NCBI GenBank assembly: GCA_963729275.1
Contig: CAVSNH010000013.1
Span: 992,001 to 1,056,000 of the forward strand
Direction of reading: 5' to 3'
DNA: 64,000 nucleotides
From: CAVSNH01 sp963729275
Lineage (GTDB): Bacteria > Actinomycetota > Acidimicrobiia > Acidimicrobiales > RAAP-2
Shown: positions 33,099-42,380 of the stretch, in pieces
How positions within the stretch are numbered: the stretch's first letter is position 1
Layout: each line of letters opens with the position of its first letter
Notes under the pieces: generated by a model
What the model saw: the letters and a program-made list of their open reading frames with translations, nothing else
Database searches by the model: none
What the model was told of the DNA's origin: nothing
Program-made: the position numbers and the translations under genes

Positions 33099-34290
33099 CG
33101 ACAAGCGGATCGCCGTCCTCGGCGCCGGAATGCACCCATGGGGCAAATGGGGCCGCAGCTTCGTCGAGTACGGGCTCAGCGCGGCAACCGACGCGCTCGA
33201 CGACGCCGGCCTCGAGTGGTCGGACATCCAGTACGTCGCGGGAGCCGACACCATCCGCAACGGCTATCCCGGCTTCGTGGCCGGCGCCACCTTCGCCCAG
33301 GCACTGGGGTGGACAGGGGCGCGGGTGTCCTCCGCCTATGCCGCCTGTGCATCAGGAGCCCAGGCCATCGCCAACGCCCGGGCCCAGATCCTGGCCGGCC
33401 TGTGCGACGTGGCCCTCGTGGTCGGAGCCGACACGACGCCCAAGGGCTTCTTCACTCCGGTCGGCGGCGACCGCAAGGACGATCCTGACTGGCTGCGCTT
33501 CCATCTCATGGGCGCCACCAACCCGACGTACTTCGCCCTTTACGCCCGCCGGCGCATGGAACTGCACGGCGCCACCGAGGCCGACTTCGCCCAAGTGAAG
33601 GTCAAGAACGCCCGCCACGGCCTCTCCAACCCCAACGCCCGCTACCGCAAGGAGGTCACCACCGAGGAGGTGCTGGCCTCCCCCATGGTGGCCGACCCCC
33701 TCCGCCTCCTCCACATCTGCGCCACCTCCGACGGGGGCGCCGCCCTCGTGCTGGCCAGCACGGACTTCGCCCGCCGGCATGCCGGCAAGGACGGCGTCGT
33801 CACCATCGACGCGGTGTCGACGGTCACCCCGCGCTTCCCGCAGACCACTATCGAGATGCCCAACTTCTCGACCGACTCGGCTGCCGCCGTCAGCCCTGTC
33901 GGCCCGGGATTCAAGGAGTCGGTGGTCCTCGCCGCCTACGACGAAGCCGGCATCGGTCCCGAGGACGTCGACCTGGCCGAGGTCTACGACCTCTCCTCCG
34001 CCCTCGAGCTCGACTGGTACGAGGACCTCGGGCTGTGCAAGCAGGGCGAGGCCGAGCAGCTGCTCCGCGACGGCGACACGACCATCGGTGGCCGGGTCCC
34101 GGTCAATCCCAGCGGTGGGCTCTCCTGCTTCGGCGAGGCCATCCCGGCCCAGGCCATCGCCCAGGTGTGCGAGCTCGTCTGGCAGCTACGAGGTGAGGCC
34201 GACGGCCGACAGGTCGAAGGGGCGAAGCTCGGCGTCACCGCCAACCAGGGTCTCTTCGGCCACGGTTCGTCGGTCGTCGTCTCCCGCTGA
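33091..34290 (+). CDS. thiolase-like lipid-transfer protein (Ltp2-type)
   Basis: A 399-residue thiolase-fold protein. R-I-A-V-L-G-A-G-M-H-P-W-G at the start, A-Y-A-A-C-A-S-G-A-Q-A-I near residue 90 (a Cys at the thiolase nucleophile position), D-L-A-E-V-Y-D-L-S-S-A-L-E, N-P-S-G-G-L-S-C-F-G-E-A-I-P-A near residue 345, and G-L-F-G-H-G-S-S near the end. The sequence groups with SCP-x/Ltp-type thiolases that, with a DUF35 partner, perform retro-aldol or thiolytic side-chain cleavage. Overlap with the DUF35 gene fits that pairing. The exact substrate is unknown. Confidence 0.85.
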   Translation: MADDKRIAVLGAGMHPWGKWGRSFVEYGLSAATDALDDAGLEWSDIQYVAGADTIRNGYPGFVAGATFAQALGWTGARVSSAYAACASGAQAIANARAQILAGLCDVALVVGADTTPKGFFTPVGGDRKDDPDWLRFHLMGATNPTYFALYARRRMELHGATEADFAQVKVKNARHGLSNPNARYRKEVTTEEVLASPMVADPLRLLHICATSDGGAALVLASTDFARRHAGKDGVVTIDAVSTVTPRFPQTTIEMPNFSTDSAAAVSPVGPGFKESVVLAAYDEAGIGPEDVDLAEVYDLSSALELDWYEDLGLCKQGEAEQLLRDGDTTIGGRVPVNPSGGLSCFGEAIPAQAIAQVCELVWQLRGEADGRQVEGAKLGVTANQGLFGHGSSVVVSR

Positions 34291-34332
34291 ACCGCCGCTC
34301 AGAGGACGGTCGGACGGCTGGCCGTCGGCAGC

Positions 34333-35277
34333 TCAGGCGTTGGTGAGCACGATCTTGCCGAGCTTGCCGCCCGAGGCAAACCGCTCGTAGCCGGCCCGTG
34401 CCGCGGAGAGCGGGAAGCGGTCGACCACCGGTACCCGCACCGTGCCGGCAGCGAGGAGGGGAAGCACCCGGTCCTCGACCGCCTGGGTGACGGCAGCCTT
34501 CTCGGCCAAGGAGCGGGCCCGCAACATGGATCCCCCGAGCGTGGCCCGTGCGCCCATGAGCGAGAGCAGGTTGAGCTCGAGCGTGGCACCGGCTCCGACC
34601 CCGATGACCACGATCCGGGCACCGGTGGCGAGCGCCGGCAGGGTGGCGGCCACCCCGGGAGCGCCGACCAGCTCGAGGGAGACGTCGTAGGGGCCGGCTT
34701 TGGCCACACCGTCGGGCACGATGACCTCGGTCGCGCCCAGGTCGGCCACCGCCTGGTGCTGGTCCGGATTGCGGACCGAGGCGACCACGTGGGCACCGGC
34801 CGCCCGGGCCAGCTGCACGGCCGCTGTCCCCACTCCGCCGGCCGCCCCGGAGACGAGCACCCGCTCGCCGGCCAGCAGGCCGGCCTGGGTGAACAGCGCG
34901 TCATGGGCGGTGTAGAAGGCTTCGGGAAAACCGCCCGCCTCCTCCCAGGAAACACTCTCCGGCACGGGCAGGGCGGATCCCTCGGGCACCCGGCACAGCT
35001 CGGCCTGGGCCCCTCCCCCGACGATGGCGAAGACCCTGTCGCCCTCGGCATAGCGGTGGGTGCCCTCGCCGACCCCGACCACCACACCGGCCAGCTCCAT
35101 CCCCGGGATGTCCTGGGGGTAGCCGGGAGGCGCCGGGTAAAGGCCCAGTCGCTGGAGTAGGTCGGCGGCGTTGATGCCGGCGGCCTCGACCGCTACCAGC
35201 AGCTCACCGAAGCCGGGGGTCGGGTCCTTGTGCCTGCGCCACTCGAGGTCCGAGTCGACAATGGTCACCGCATGCAT
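34333..35277 (-). CDS. quinone oxidoreductase-type zinc-free MDR enzyme
   Basis: About 314 residues of the medium-chain dehydrogenase/reductase superfamily, quinone oxidoreductase branch: V-E-A-A-G-I-N-A-A-D-L-L-Q-R near residue 35, I-P-G-M-E-L-A-G-V-V, and the NADPH-binding V-S-G-A-A-G-G-V-G-T-A-A-V-Q-L-A near residue 145. The zinc ligands of alcohol dehydrogenases are absent. It probably reduces quinones or enones with NADPH. ATG 35277 begins the family-typical M-H-A-V start; a long Arg-rich extension upstream is not coding-like. It is convergent with the thiolase cassette. Confidence 0.87.
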   Translation of the reverse strand: MHAVTIVDSDLEWRRHKDPTPGFGELLVAVEAAGINAADLLQRLGLYPAPPGYPQDIPGMELAGVVVGVGEGTHRYAEGDRVFAIVGGGAQAELCRVPEGSALPVPESVSWEEAGGFPEAFYTAHDALFTQAGLLAGERVLVSGAAGGVGTAAVQLARAAGAHVVASVRNPDQHQAVADLGATEVIVPDGVAKAGPYDVSLELVGAPGVAATLPALATGARIVVIGVGAGATLELNLLSLMGARATLGGSMLRARSLAEKAAVTQAVEDRVLPLLAAGTVRVPVVDRFPLSAARAGYERFASGGKLGKIVLTNA

Positions 35278-35368
35278 CGGCCCAGCGTAGGGGCGACGCC
35301 TACGCAGGCGCCTACGACGACAGGCCCCCCGCCCCCCCCGTATCCTTAGCGTCGAGGAGGTGTCGGCA

Positions 35369-36442
35369 ATGGCGATCGACCCAACGAGAGCCGAGGAGCG
35401 CGCCGGGCGGCCGTTGGCCGCCGCCCTGGCCGCGCTCCATCCGGACGACGTTGCGCCACCCGTCCACTCGGTAGCCGAGCCCACCGCGGCCATGGTCCTC
35501 CACCGGGTGTTGGCCATGGCCGCCCGCACCTTCCTCTTGAACGACCTCGGCGACGAGTTGCTCGATGAGCCCCAGCGCTACGCCACGGTCGACGCCCTGA
35601 GCCTGCGCATGGGCACCCGCCCGCTGTGGGCCCAGTCGGCGGCCGAAGCCCTGAACGGCACTCAGCGGCGCCATACCGAGGTCGAGCGCATCCACCAGAG
35701 CCGGGTCGCCCTCCGGCGCATCCGCTCCAACCTGCGCACCTTCCGGCTGGCGCTCGACCCGGCCTGGGGCACGGCGCTGCGCGCCGAGGCCGCCTGGTAC
35801 GCCGACCTGTTGGGCCAGGCCCGCGACCTCCACATCATCGGCGAGATGATCACAGAGCACGGCCCCGAGGTCATCGGTGAAGAGCGCGTTCTCCAACTCG
35901 AGATCGAGCTGTCGGAGCGGACGGACATGGTCCTGGTCGAAATCCGCAACGAACGGGCCAAGCCCCGGCGCTTCCAGCTGACCGAGCAGATGATGGTCCT
36001 GTGGGACGGCCCGGAGTTCAAGCCCAAGGCTCAGCGACCGGCGGTCGAGGTGCTCCCTCGCCTGCTCCGTCGCTCCTGGAACGACCTGCGTGGCGCGGCC
36101 CGAATGGCCCGCAAGAACCCGAGCGACGTCAATCTGCACAACCTGCGCATCCGGCTGAAGGACCTCCGCTACGGCTGCGAGACGGTGGCCCTGGTCGAAG
36201 GAGGGCCGGCGCAGAAGACAGCCAAGGCCTGTGAGCGCATGACCACCAAACTCGGCGACCTGCACGACGCCAGCTACTCGATCGACTGGCTCGAGGCGCT
36301 GGCCGACGACCGGCCCGACCTGGCCGAGCCCATCGCCGCTCTCGTCGACCACCAGCGCGCCGCCGCCACCCAGTCCCGAAAGGGATGGAAGAAGGACCTG
36401 AAGGAGGTCGAGCGCCGCTGGCGGCGCTGGCACCGCGGATAA
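35369..36442 (+). CDS. CHAD domain protein
   Basis: About 357 residues, mostly helical, with the conserved basic helices R-I-H-Q-S-R-V-A-L-R-R-I-R-S-N-L-R-T-F-R near residue 110 and L-H-N-L-R-I-R-L-K-D-L-R-Y near residue 260. These Arg/His/Lys clusters define CHAD domains, which bind inorganic polyphosphate. No CYTH triphosphatase domain precedes it. A polyphosphate glucokinase lies 1 kb downstream, so a polyphosphate link is plausible. ATG 35369 has GAGGAGG eight bases upstream. Confidence 0.85.
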   Translation: MAIDPTRAEERAGRPLAAALAALHPDDVAPPVHSVAEPTAAMVLHRVLAMAARTFLLNDLGDELLDEPQRYATVDALSLRMGTRPLWAQSAAEALNGTQRRHTEVERIHQSRVALRRIRSNLRTFRLALDPAWGTALRAEAAWYADLLGQARDLHIIGEMITEHGPEVIGEERVLQLEIELSERTDMVLVEIRNERAKPRRFQLTEQMMVLWDGPEFKPKAQRPAVEVLPRLLRRSWNDLRGAARMARKNPSDVNLHNLRIRLKDLRYGCETVALVEGGPAQKTAKACERMTTKLGDLHDASYSIDWLEALADDRPDLAEPIAALVDHQRAAATQSRKGWKKDLKEVERRWRRWHRG

Positions 36443-36532
36443 GCAGCCCTCGTCCGCAGGGCGGCGTCGCCCGGTCGTGGCCGTGCGCCATCACTGGAGC
36501 CCGACCAGGGCCTCCGCAGTAGCTTCGTCACC

Positions 36533-37450
36533 GTGCGATTCGCCACCGAGCTCGTGGTCAGCGGACCCAAGCGGGCACCCGTCCAGATGCTGGCCGACCA
36601 GATGGTCGACGACCACGCCAGCGTGCACGAAGGCGAGACGGCGGCGTCGCTCGGGCTGACCGGGGCACCCATCGAGGGCCCGACCCATTTCAGCCAGTTC
36701 GACCCCCTGACCGAGGCGCTCTGGGGCCAGGCGTGGTTCGAGCAGGGGTGCATCAGCTGCCATTTCCAGAACATGGTGATCGAAGGCGAGGAGGTTCAGG
36801 CCTCCCTCACGACGAGCGGTCCGGGGTCGGGCCAAATCGAGGCGCACAAGGCCGACGACACGCCGGTGCTGGCCGGGACGGCGTCGGTCGGCCCCGACCA
36901 CCCCGAGACCGAGCTCGACGCCCGCCGGGCGAGGCAGGGCGAACCCGGGCAGCTGTTCGTGATCGACCGGCTCGAGGTGGGCATGCGCTCGGACGGCGAC
37001 GAGCGAGTGGCCATGACCTTCGAGGAAGGGAACGGCGTCCTCTACCCGTTCTCGCTCAACGACAAGCTGGCTCGGATCACCGAGCCCCATCCGTGGTACA
37101 CGGCCGAGGGCGGGCCCTCCACCCCGTGGGGCCGGGCCGTGGTTCCCATGGAGATGATCTCGGTGCTGGCCCACAAGTCGGGGCCGAGGTGGCCGGTACG
37201 GTCTCCGGCCGTGGGCCTGTTCCTCGACATGGAGATCCGCCTCTTGTCCGGGCCCGCCTTCGTCGGCCAGGAGTACTCGGTGCACCGCGAGATCGTCGGG
37301 CTCAGCCAGAGCCGACGAACCGAGTCGTACTGGACGAGGACCGTGCTGGCCGATGCCGAGACCGGCGAAGATGTCGTCTCGGTCCTCCTGCACGCCGGGA
37401 TGTTCAAGGAGTCGTATCCCGGCTACCCGCGGGACCGGCTCACGGCCTGA
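36533..37450 (+). CDS. hotdog-fold (MaoC-like) protein, substrate unknown
   Basis: A 305-residue protein with two hotdog-like halves. The first contains G-A-P-I-E-G-P-T-H-F-S-Q-F and Q-G-C-I-S-C-H-F-Q-N-M-V-I-E-G-E-E-V; the second contains V-V-P-M-E-M-I-S-V-L and V-G-L-F-L-D-M-E-I. The G-P-T-H-F motif and tandem-hotdog layout recall MaoC-type enoyl-CoA hydratases, but the clear D-x(4)-H catalytic pair is not evident, so hydratase activity is uncertain. It starts at GTG 36533. The function is inferred from fold only. Confidence 0.55.
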   Translation: MRFATELVVSGPKRAPVQMLADQMVDDHASVHEGETAASLGLTGAPIEGPTHFSQFDPLTEALWGQAWFEQGCISCHFQNMVIEGEEVQASLTTSGPGSGQIEAHKADDTPVLAGTASVGPDHPETELDARRARQGEPGQLFVIDRLEVGMRSDGDERVAMTFEEGNGVLYPFSLNDKLARITEPHPWYTAEGGPSTPWGRAVVPMEMISVLAHKSGPRWPVRSPAVGLFLDMEIRLLSGPAFVGQEYSVHREIVGLSQSRRTESYWTRTVLADAETGEDVVSVLLHAGMFKESYPGYPRDRLTA

Positions 37451-37487
37451 GCCTCGCCCACAGCTGGTGAGGCTAAGGCGCCGTTCC

Positions 37488-38327
37488 TCAGTCCCCCGGG
37501 ACGTTGACTCCCACGTGGTTGGCCTCCCAGAGCTTGATGCCACCGAGGATGCCCGCCGTGTTGTCCACGATGGTCACGTCGTCGGGGAGGTCGTCACGGA
37601 CGACACGGCGGGAGTTCCCGCCTCCGATGTAGAGGTGGTCGAAGAAGAGAAGGGCCCGCAGGTTGTTGATGGCCTTGTGCACACGCTTGTTCCAGCGGGT
37701 CTCACCCACCTCCTTGCGGGTGGCCTCGCCCAGCTGGTCGTTGTAGGTCTCCCCCTTGCGGAAGGGCTGGTGGGCGACCTCGAGGTGGGGCATGAGCTGG
37801 CCGTCGTAGAAGAGGCCGGTCCCGAAGCCAGTGCCGAGGGTGATGACCACCTCGAGGCCTTTGCCCGAGACAACCGCCGCCCCCTGGATGTCGGCGTCGT
37901 TGGCCACCTTGGTGGGGATGCCGAAGGCCTTGGTCAGAGCGTCGGCCAACGGGAAGCGCGACCACAGCTTGGCCAGATGGGGATCGGTAGGGCTGCCCGG
38001 GCCGCCGTCGCACGAAAAGTGCGGGGCGGAAAGGACGAGCCCGTTGCGAACCATCCCTGGGAAGCCGACCGACGCCCGCTCGGCGGTCGGCAACGGGGCC
38101 ACCAGCCGAGTGACCATGTCGAGGAACTTGTCCGGCGGCAGCGGATACGACGTGGGTACCCGTACCCGGTCGGCCACCATGGCCCCGTCGGCGCCGAGCA
38201 CGGACGCCTTGAGCCCGGTCCCGCCGATGTCGAGTGACAGGGTGAAGGGGTGCCGGGGCTCCGGTCGCTCCCCGTTGCCATCCGGCGATTCGCCGGTCCC
38301 CGCGGGCGGTTGGCTGACGACGCTCAT
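37488..38327 (-). CDS. ppgK: polyphosphate glucokinase (ROK family)
   Basis: A 279-residue sugar kinase: L-S-L-D-I-G-G-T-G-L-K-A near residue 30 (phosphate loop), S-V-G-F-P-G-M-V, K-V-A-N-D-A-D near residue 142 (catalytic Asp), and V-I-T-L-G-T-G-F-G-T-G. The lack of the usual ROK zinc-cysteine motif, together with this D-I-G-G-T-G form, is characteristic of actinobacterial PpgK, which phosphorylates glucose using polyphosphate or ATP. A basic region R-W-N-K-R-V-H-K-A-I-N-N-L near residue 210 may help bind polyphosphate. The first 27 residues are a variable, acidic extension. Confidence 0.88.
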   Translation of the reverse strand: MSVVSQPPAGTGESPDGNGERPEPRHPFTLSLDIGGTGLKASVLGADGAMVADRVRVPTSYPLPPDKFLDMVTRLVAPLPTAERASVGFPGMVRNGLVLSAPHFSCDGGPGSPTDPHLAKLWSRFPLADALTKAFGIPTKVANDADIQGAAVVSGKGLEVVITLGTGFGTGLFYDGQLMPHLEVAHQPFRKGETYNDQLGEATRKEVGETRWNKRVHKAINNLRALLFFDHLYIGGGNSRRVVRDDLPDDVTIVDNTAGILGGIKLWEANHVGVNVPGD

Positions 38328-38546
38328 GCCTCCAAACTAGGTGCAGCCGAGGTGAGAGCCGGCGACAGTCGGTGGGGCCGCCTGCCCTACCCGTCGGCCG
38401 GGCCCTCGGCTGGTCAGCGACCGGACGGCATCCGACGGGCGAGTGCCACCCGTCCGTCGCCGATTGATCGCCGATCTCCGCATCGAGCACGGGCCGGGTC
38501 GGGCCTCGTGGGCGCCTCGCCGGGGCGGGGAGTAACTTCCTGCGAC

Positions 38547-39962
38547 ATGCCTAGTGACACCCCTTGGGCCGACGACGCCTGCTCGCTGGTCGACGCCTTC
38601 CGAGCCAAGACGCTCTCGCCGGTCGAGGCTCTCGATGCCTGCCTGACCGCCATCGACGCCTCGCCCCTCAACGCCTTCTCTCACCTCGACCGCGAGGCGG
38701 CCCGCGCCCAGGCAGCCGCCTCCGACGTGTCGCTGCCCTTCGGCGGTGTGCCGCTAGGGGTCAAGGAGCTCGAGGAGGTCAAGGGGTGGCCCTACACCGA
38801 GGCCTCCCTCGTGTTCAAGGACCGGACGGCCGAGTTCGACTCGACTCAGGTCGTGCGCCTGCGGGCGGCGGGCGCAGTGTTGGCCGGCCAGACCACGGCC
38901 TCCGAGTTCGGCGGGATCAACTGCACGAGCACCAAGCTGCACGGCACCACTCGCAATCCCTGGAACGAGGAGCGGACCCCGGGCGGCTCGTCGGGTGGCT
39001 CGGCGGCGGCGGTGGCCGGCGGCCTCGTGCCCCTGGCCAGCGGCAGCGACGGGGGCGGCTCCATCCGCATCCCGGCCGGGTTCTGTGGCCTCTTCGGTCT
39101 GAAATCGACGTTCGGGCGCATCCCGAAGGGCCCGAAGGTCACCCAGCCGCCGTTGACCGTCGTGGTCGGCTGCGTGTCGCGCTCGGTGCGGGACACGGCC
39201 CGCTGGTACGACGTCTGCAACGGCTTCGACGCCCGCGACACGCTCAGCCTGCCCCGGGTCGAGGGTTGGGAGGCCGGCCTCGACTCCTTCGACCTGAGCG
39301 ACAAGCGGGCGGTCATCTCGGTCGACCTGGGAGCGGCCGTCGTCGAGCCCCGCTGCGCCGCATTGATCACCGAGGCAGCCGAGGCCCTCATCGCCGAAGC
39401 CGGGCTGCGCCAGGTGGGAGTGGTCGTCGACCTGCCGGAGGCGGGAATCGAATGGGCCGTGGCCAACGCCGTAGGCCTTGCCGGCACGCTGGGCGACCGC
39501 TACCCCGAGTGCGCCGACGACCTCACCCCCGAGATGAACTTCATCATGAACATCGCCACCCACCGCTTCGACCTCATGGGTGCGGGGCGCAACGAGCTGT
39601 TCCGGACGGCACTCAACGAGTCCGTGGCCGACCTCTTCGAACAGACCGACTTCATCTTCTGCGCGGCCAACCCCGACGTCGCCTTCGACGCGGCCGGTCC
39701 CATGCCCACCAAGGTCGGCGACGTCGACCTCATCGCCACCGTCGGATTGGACAGGGCGTTGGGCAACAACGGGGCTCTGACCATCCCCGCCAACCTGACC
39801 GGGAACCCGGCCGTGTCCATCCCCGTGGGTGCGGTCGACGGGCTGCCCGTGGGCCTGCAGGTCATCGGCCACCACCACGAGGATCAGCTGCTCCTCGACC
39901 TGGCCCGGATCGCCGAGCGCACCCGTCCCTGGCCGCTCATGGCCCCCGGCGCACCCGTCTGA
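38547..39962 (+). CDS. amidase (amidase signature family)
   Basis: A 471-residue enzyme with the amidase signature: catalytic Lys in G-V-K-E-L near residue 75, the Gly/Ser-rich motif G-G-S-S-G-G-S-A-A-A-V-A-G-G with cis-Ser near residue 147, and nucleophile Ser in G-S-D-G-G-G-S-I-R-I-P near residue 171. The Ser-Ser-Lys triad is complete. Such enzymes hydrolyse carboxamides or related amides; the substrate cannot be read from the sequence. It is not next to gatB or gatC, so it is not the GatA subunit. ATG 38547 begins the family-typical start. Confidence 0.88.
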   Translation: MPSDTPWADDACSLVDAFRAKTLSPVEALDACLTAIDASPLNAFSHLDREAARAQAAASDVSLPFGGVPLGVKELEEVKGWPYTEASLVFKDRTAEFDSTQVVRLRAAGAVLAGQTTASEFGGINCTSTKLHGTTRNPWNEERTPGGSSGGSAAAVAGGLVPLASGSDGGGSIRIPAGFCGLFGLKSTFGRIPKGPKVTQPPLTVVVGCVSRSVRDTARWYDVCNGFDARDTLSLPRVEGWEAGLDSFDLSDKRAVISVDLGAAVVEPRCAALITEAAEALIAEAGLRQVGVVVDLPEAGIEWAVANAVGLAGTLGDRYPECADDLTPEMNFIMNIATHRFDLMGAGRNELFRTALNESVADLFEQTDFIFCAANPDVAFDAAGPMPTKVGDVDLIATVGLDRALGNNGALTIPANLTGNPAVSIPVGAVDGLPVGLQVIGHHHEDQLLLDLARIAERTRPWPLMAPGAPV

Positions 39963-40008
39963 GCGGGCCCGCCCGCTCGACTGCGTCCCCGCTGAATCGG
40001 AGCTCGAC

Positions 40009-40884
40009 GTGCGCCTCGACCTTTGGCTGCCGACCGCCAACCCCTTCGCCACCCCGGAGGTCCTGTCGGCGGTGGCCGACGAGGCCGAGAGCCACGGCAT
40101 CGGCACCATCTGGGTCGGTGAGCACGTGGTCGTCTTCGACGAGTACCGGTCCTCCTATCCCTACGCGGCGGACGGACGGATGCCCATCCCTCCCGAGTCC
40201 GGCCTGCTCGAACCGTTCACGACGCTTGCCTTTCTCGCCGCCCGCACCACCTCGGTCCGCCTGGGCACGGCCATGGTGCTCCTGCCGCAGCGCAATCCCG
40301 TGTATGTGGCCAAGGAGACCTCCACGCTCGACTGGCTGTCCAACGGCCGAGTCGACCTCGGGATCGGCGTCGGGTGGTTGGCCGAGGAGTTCGCCGCCCT
40401 TCAGGTCCCGTGGCCGCAGCGCGGCCGCCGGTGCGACGACTACGTCGAGGTGCTGCGGACGCTCTGGTGTGACGAGGTGTCCTCCTTCCACGGCGACTTC
40501 TACGACCTCGAGCCGTGCCGGATGAATCCGAAGCCGATCCAACGACCCCATCCACCCATCCACATCGGAGGCGAGAGCCGGGCCGCCCTGGACCGAGTGG
40601 CCCGCATCGGACAGGGCTGGCACACCTTCAACCGGACGCCTGAACAGCTGGCCGAGCCGCTCGGCCAGCTCGACCGTCTGCTCACCGAGGCCGGGCGGGA
40701 CCGAAACGACGTCCGCATCACCGTCTGTCCGTACATGCAGCCGTTCGACGCCGAGCTGGCCGACCGCTATGCCGAGGCCGGCGCCGACGCGGTGGCCGCC
40801 CTCTTGCTCCCGCTCGGCGTGGACGGGGTAGGCGAAGGGTTCGGTCAGCTGGAGGCGACCATCGACCGACTGGCCCGGACCTGA
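40009..40884 (+). CDS. LLM-class F420-dependent oxidoreductase
   Basis: A 291-residue luciferase-like protein: L-P-T-A-N-P-F near the start, I-W-V-G-E-H-V-V near residue 35, L-G-T-A-M-V-L-L-P-Q-R-N-P near residue 85, L-D-W-L-S-N-G-R-V-D-L-G-I-G-V-G-W, and H-P-P-I-H-I-G-G-E-S. This pattern matches F420-dependent LLM enzymes of the type common in actinobacterial lipid and xenobiotic metabolism. GTG 40009 has GGAG about nine bases upstream. It follows the amidase by 46 bases, so the two are probably co-transcribed. Confidence 0.87.
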   Translation: MRLDLWLPTANPFATPEVLSAVADEAESHGIGTIWVGEHVVVFDEYRSSYPYAADGRMPIPPESGLLEPFTTLAFLAARTTSVRLGTAMVLLPQRNPVYVAKETSTLDWLSNGRVDLGIGVGWLAEEFAALQVPWPQRGRRCDDYVEVLRTLWCDEVSSFHGDFYDLEPCRMNPKPIQRPHPPIHIGGESRAALDRVARIGQGWHTFNRTPEQLAEPLGQLDRLLTEAGRDRNDVRITVCPYMQPFDAELADRYAEAGADAVAALLLPLGVDGVGEGFGQLEATIDRLART

Positions 40885-40921
40885 CCGAGCCGAGCCTCGG
40901 GCCGAGTGGCGGCCACCCGCC

Positions 40922-42184
40922 TCAGCCGTGCATGCGGACTGGGAGCGTCTCGAGCCCGCGCAGCACCACGTTGGTCTTGTAGGTGACTGCGCCTGTGCTG
41001 AGGGCGAGATCGGGAGCGCGCCGTACGAGCGAGCTGAGGGCGACCTGTGCCTCCATGCGGGCGAGGGGTGCGCCCAGGCAATGGTGGACGCCGAACCCGA
41101 AGCCGAGATGGTTGTTGGGGCTGCGGCCCAGATCCAGGCGCTCGGGATCCTCGAAGGTCTTGGCGTCGTGGTTGCCCGAAGCGATGAGCAGCATCACGAA
41201 GTCGCCGGCGTCGAAGGCCACCTCGCCGAGCTCGAAGCCCTCGGTCATGGCCCGGCCGGTGAGCTGGACCGGCGACACATAGCGCAAGAGCTCCTCGACG
41301 CCGGAGCGGGCCATCTCGGGATCGTCGCGCAGAAGCGCCAGCTGGCCGGGGTGCTGCAACAGGGCCAGTGTGCCCCCGGCGATGAGGTTGACCGTCGTTT
41401 CGTGCCCGGCCACCAACAAGAGGATGCAGGTCGACAGCAGCTCGGTCTCGGTGAGCACATTGCCTTCGTCCTCGGCCCGCACCAGTCCGCTCAACAGATC
41501 GTCACCCGGGTGGGCCCGCCGCTCGGCCAGGAGCTCGAAGAAGTACTGGGCGAACTGCAGGACGGCAACCCCCCGGGCGGCGATCACGTCGTCGCTGAGG
41601 AGGAAGTCGGGGTCGAGCCCGCGGGCCAGCGCGTGCGACCACTCCTTGAACCGGTCCTGGTCGTCGAGGGGCACGCCGAGCAGGTCGCAGATCACCCGCA
41701 CCGGCAGCGGATAGGCGAAGGCGTCGACCAGGTCGATCTCGCCGGTCTGGAGTGCCGCGTCGATCAGCTCGTCGACGATGACCTGCGTCCGGTCCCGTAG
41801 GGACTCGATGACCCGCGGGGTGAAGGCCTTGGACACCAGGCCCCGCAGCCGCGTGTGATCGGGAGGGTCGCGGAACAGGAACGGCCGCATGGACTGCATG
41901 GCCTCGTCGATGCCGTCGGTACCGTCGGGCATCTGGCGAAAGCCCTCGGGCAACCGGTCGACGGCGATGTTCTGTCCGTCCGAGCTGGCCCGCCGGTCAC
42001 GCAGGACGGCCAGACAGTCGTCATGTCGGGCCACGACCCAGAAGCCCATCTCGTTGCGATGAATGGGCGCCCGCTCCCGCAGCTCGGCGTAGAGAGGGAA
42101 GGGATCGCTCGCCCACTTCGGGTCGAAGGGATCGAAGACGGGCCGGTCGGAGGAGCGCGCGGTCGTGGGCGTCGGCACCGACAT
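40922..42184 (-). CDS. cytochrome P450
   Basis: A 420-residue soluble P450. The I-helix has L-V-A-G-H-E-T-T-V near residue 245, the K-helix E-E-L-L-R (ExxR) near residue 288, and the heme loop F-G-F-G-V-H-H-C-L-G-A-P-L-A-R near residue 360 with the proximal Cys. The arrangement is of bacterial class I P450s that take electrons from ferredoxin. No dedicated ferredoxin is adjacent; the one at 63338 is distant. The substrate is unknown; the gene is divergent from the MMPL transporter. Confidence 0.93.
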   Translation of the reverse strand: MSVPTPTTARSSDRPVFDPFDPKWASDPFPLYAELRERAPIHRNEMGFWVVARHDDCLAVLRDRRASSDGQNIAVDRLPEGFRQMPDGTDGIDEAMQSMRPFLFRDPPDHTRLRGLVSKAFTPRVIESLRDRTQVIVDELIDAALQTGEIDLVDAFAYPLPVRVICDLLGVPLDDQDRFKEWSHALARGLDPDFLLSDDVIAARGVAVLQFAQYFFELLAERRAHPGDDLLSGLVRAEDEGNVLTETELLSTCILLLVAGHETTVNLIAGGTLALLQHPGQLALLRDDPEMARSGVEELLRYVSPVQLTGRAMTEGFELGEVAFDAGDFVMLLIASGNHDAKTFEDPERLDLGRSPNNHLGFGFGVHHCLGAPLARMEAQVALSSLVRRAPDLALSTGAVTYKTNVVLRGLETLPVRMHG

Positions 42185-42380
42185 CGATGGTACCCACCGG
42201 AGTGAGCATCGGGCGAAGTGGGGGTGCCGTGCGTGGTGAATCGGCGGCTCCGTCGAAGAAAGCGGCGCGCCCGCCGATGGCCGGGAACGACCGCCGGTGA
42301 GCCACCACCGTTCGGGGTCGGTGGTCTATGGTGACCCGGCCCGGCCCGGCGGGACGTGGCGACCGGGGAGGTGCGCTTCG

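Noticed and set aside
38754..40109. Long leftward open frame opposite the amidase gene
   Set aside because: It is a shadow of the high-GC amidase coding strand; its translation lacks any family pattern while the rightward frame carries the full Ser-Ser-Lys signature.
40922..42184. Rightward open frames opposite the cytochrome P450
   Set aside because: They are shadows; the leftward frame has the I-helix, ExxR and heme-Cys motifs.
42303..42323. Hairpin-like sequence before the MMPL gene
   Set aside because: A 6-bp stem in very GC-rich DNA is expected by chance, with no supporting T-run or regulator.
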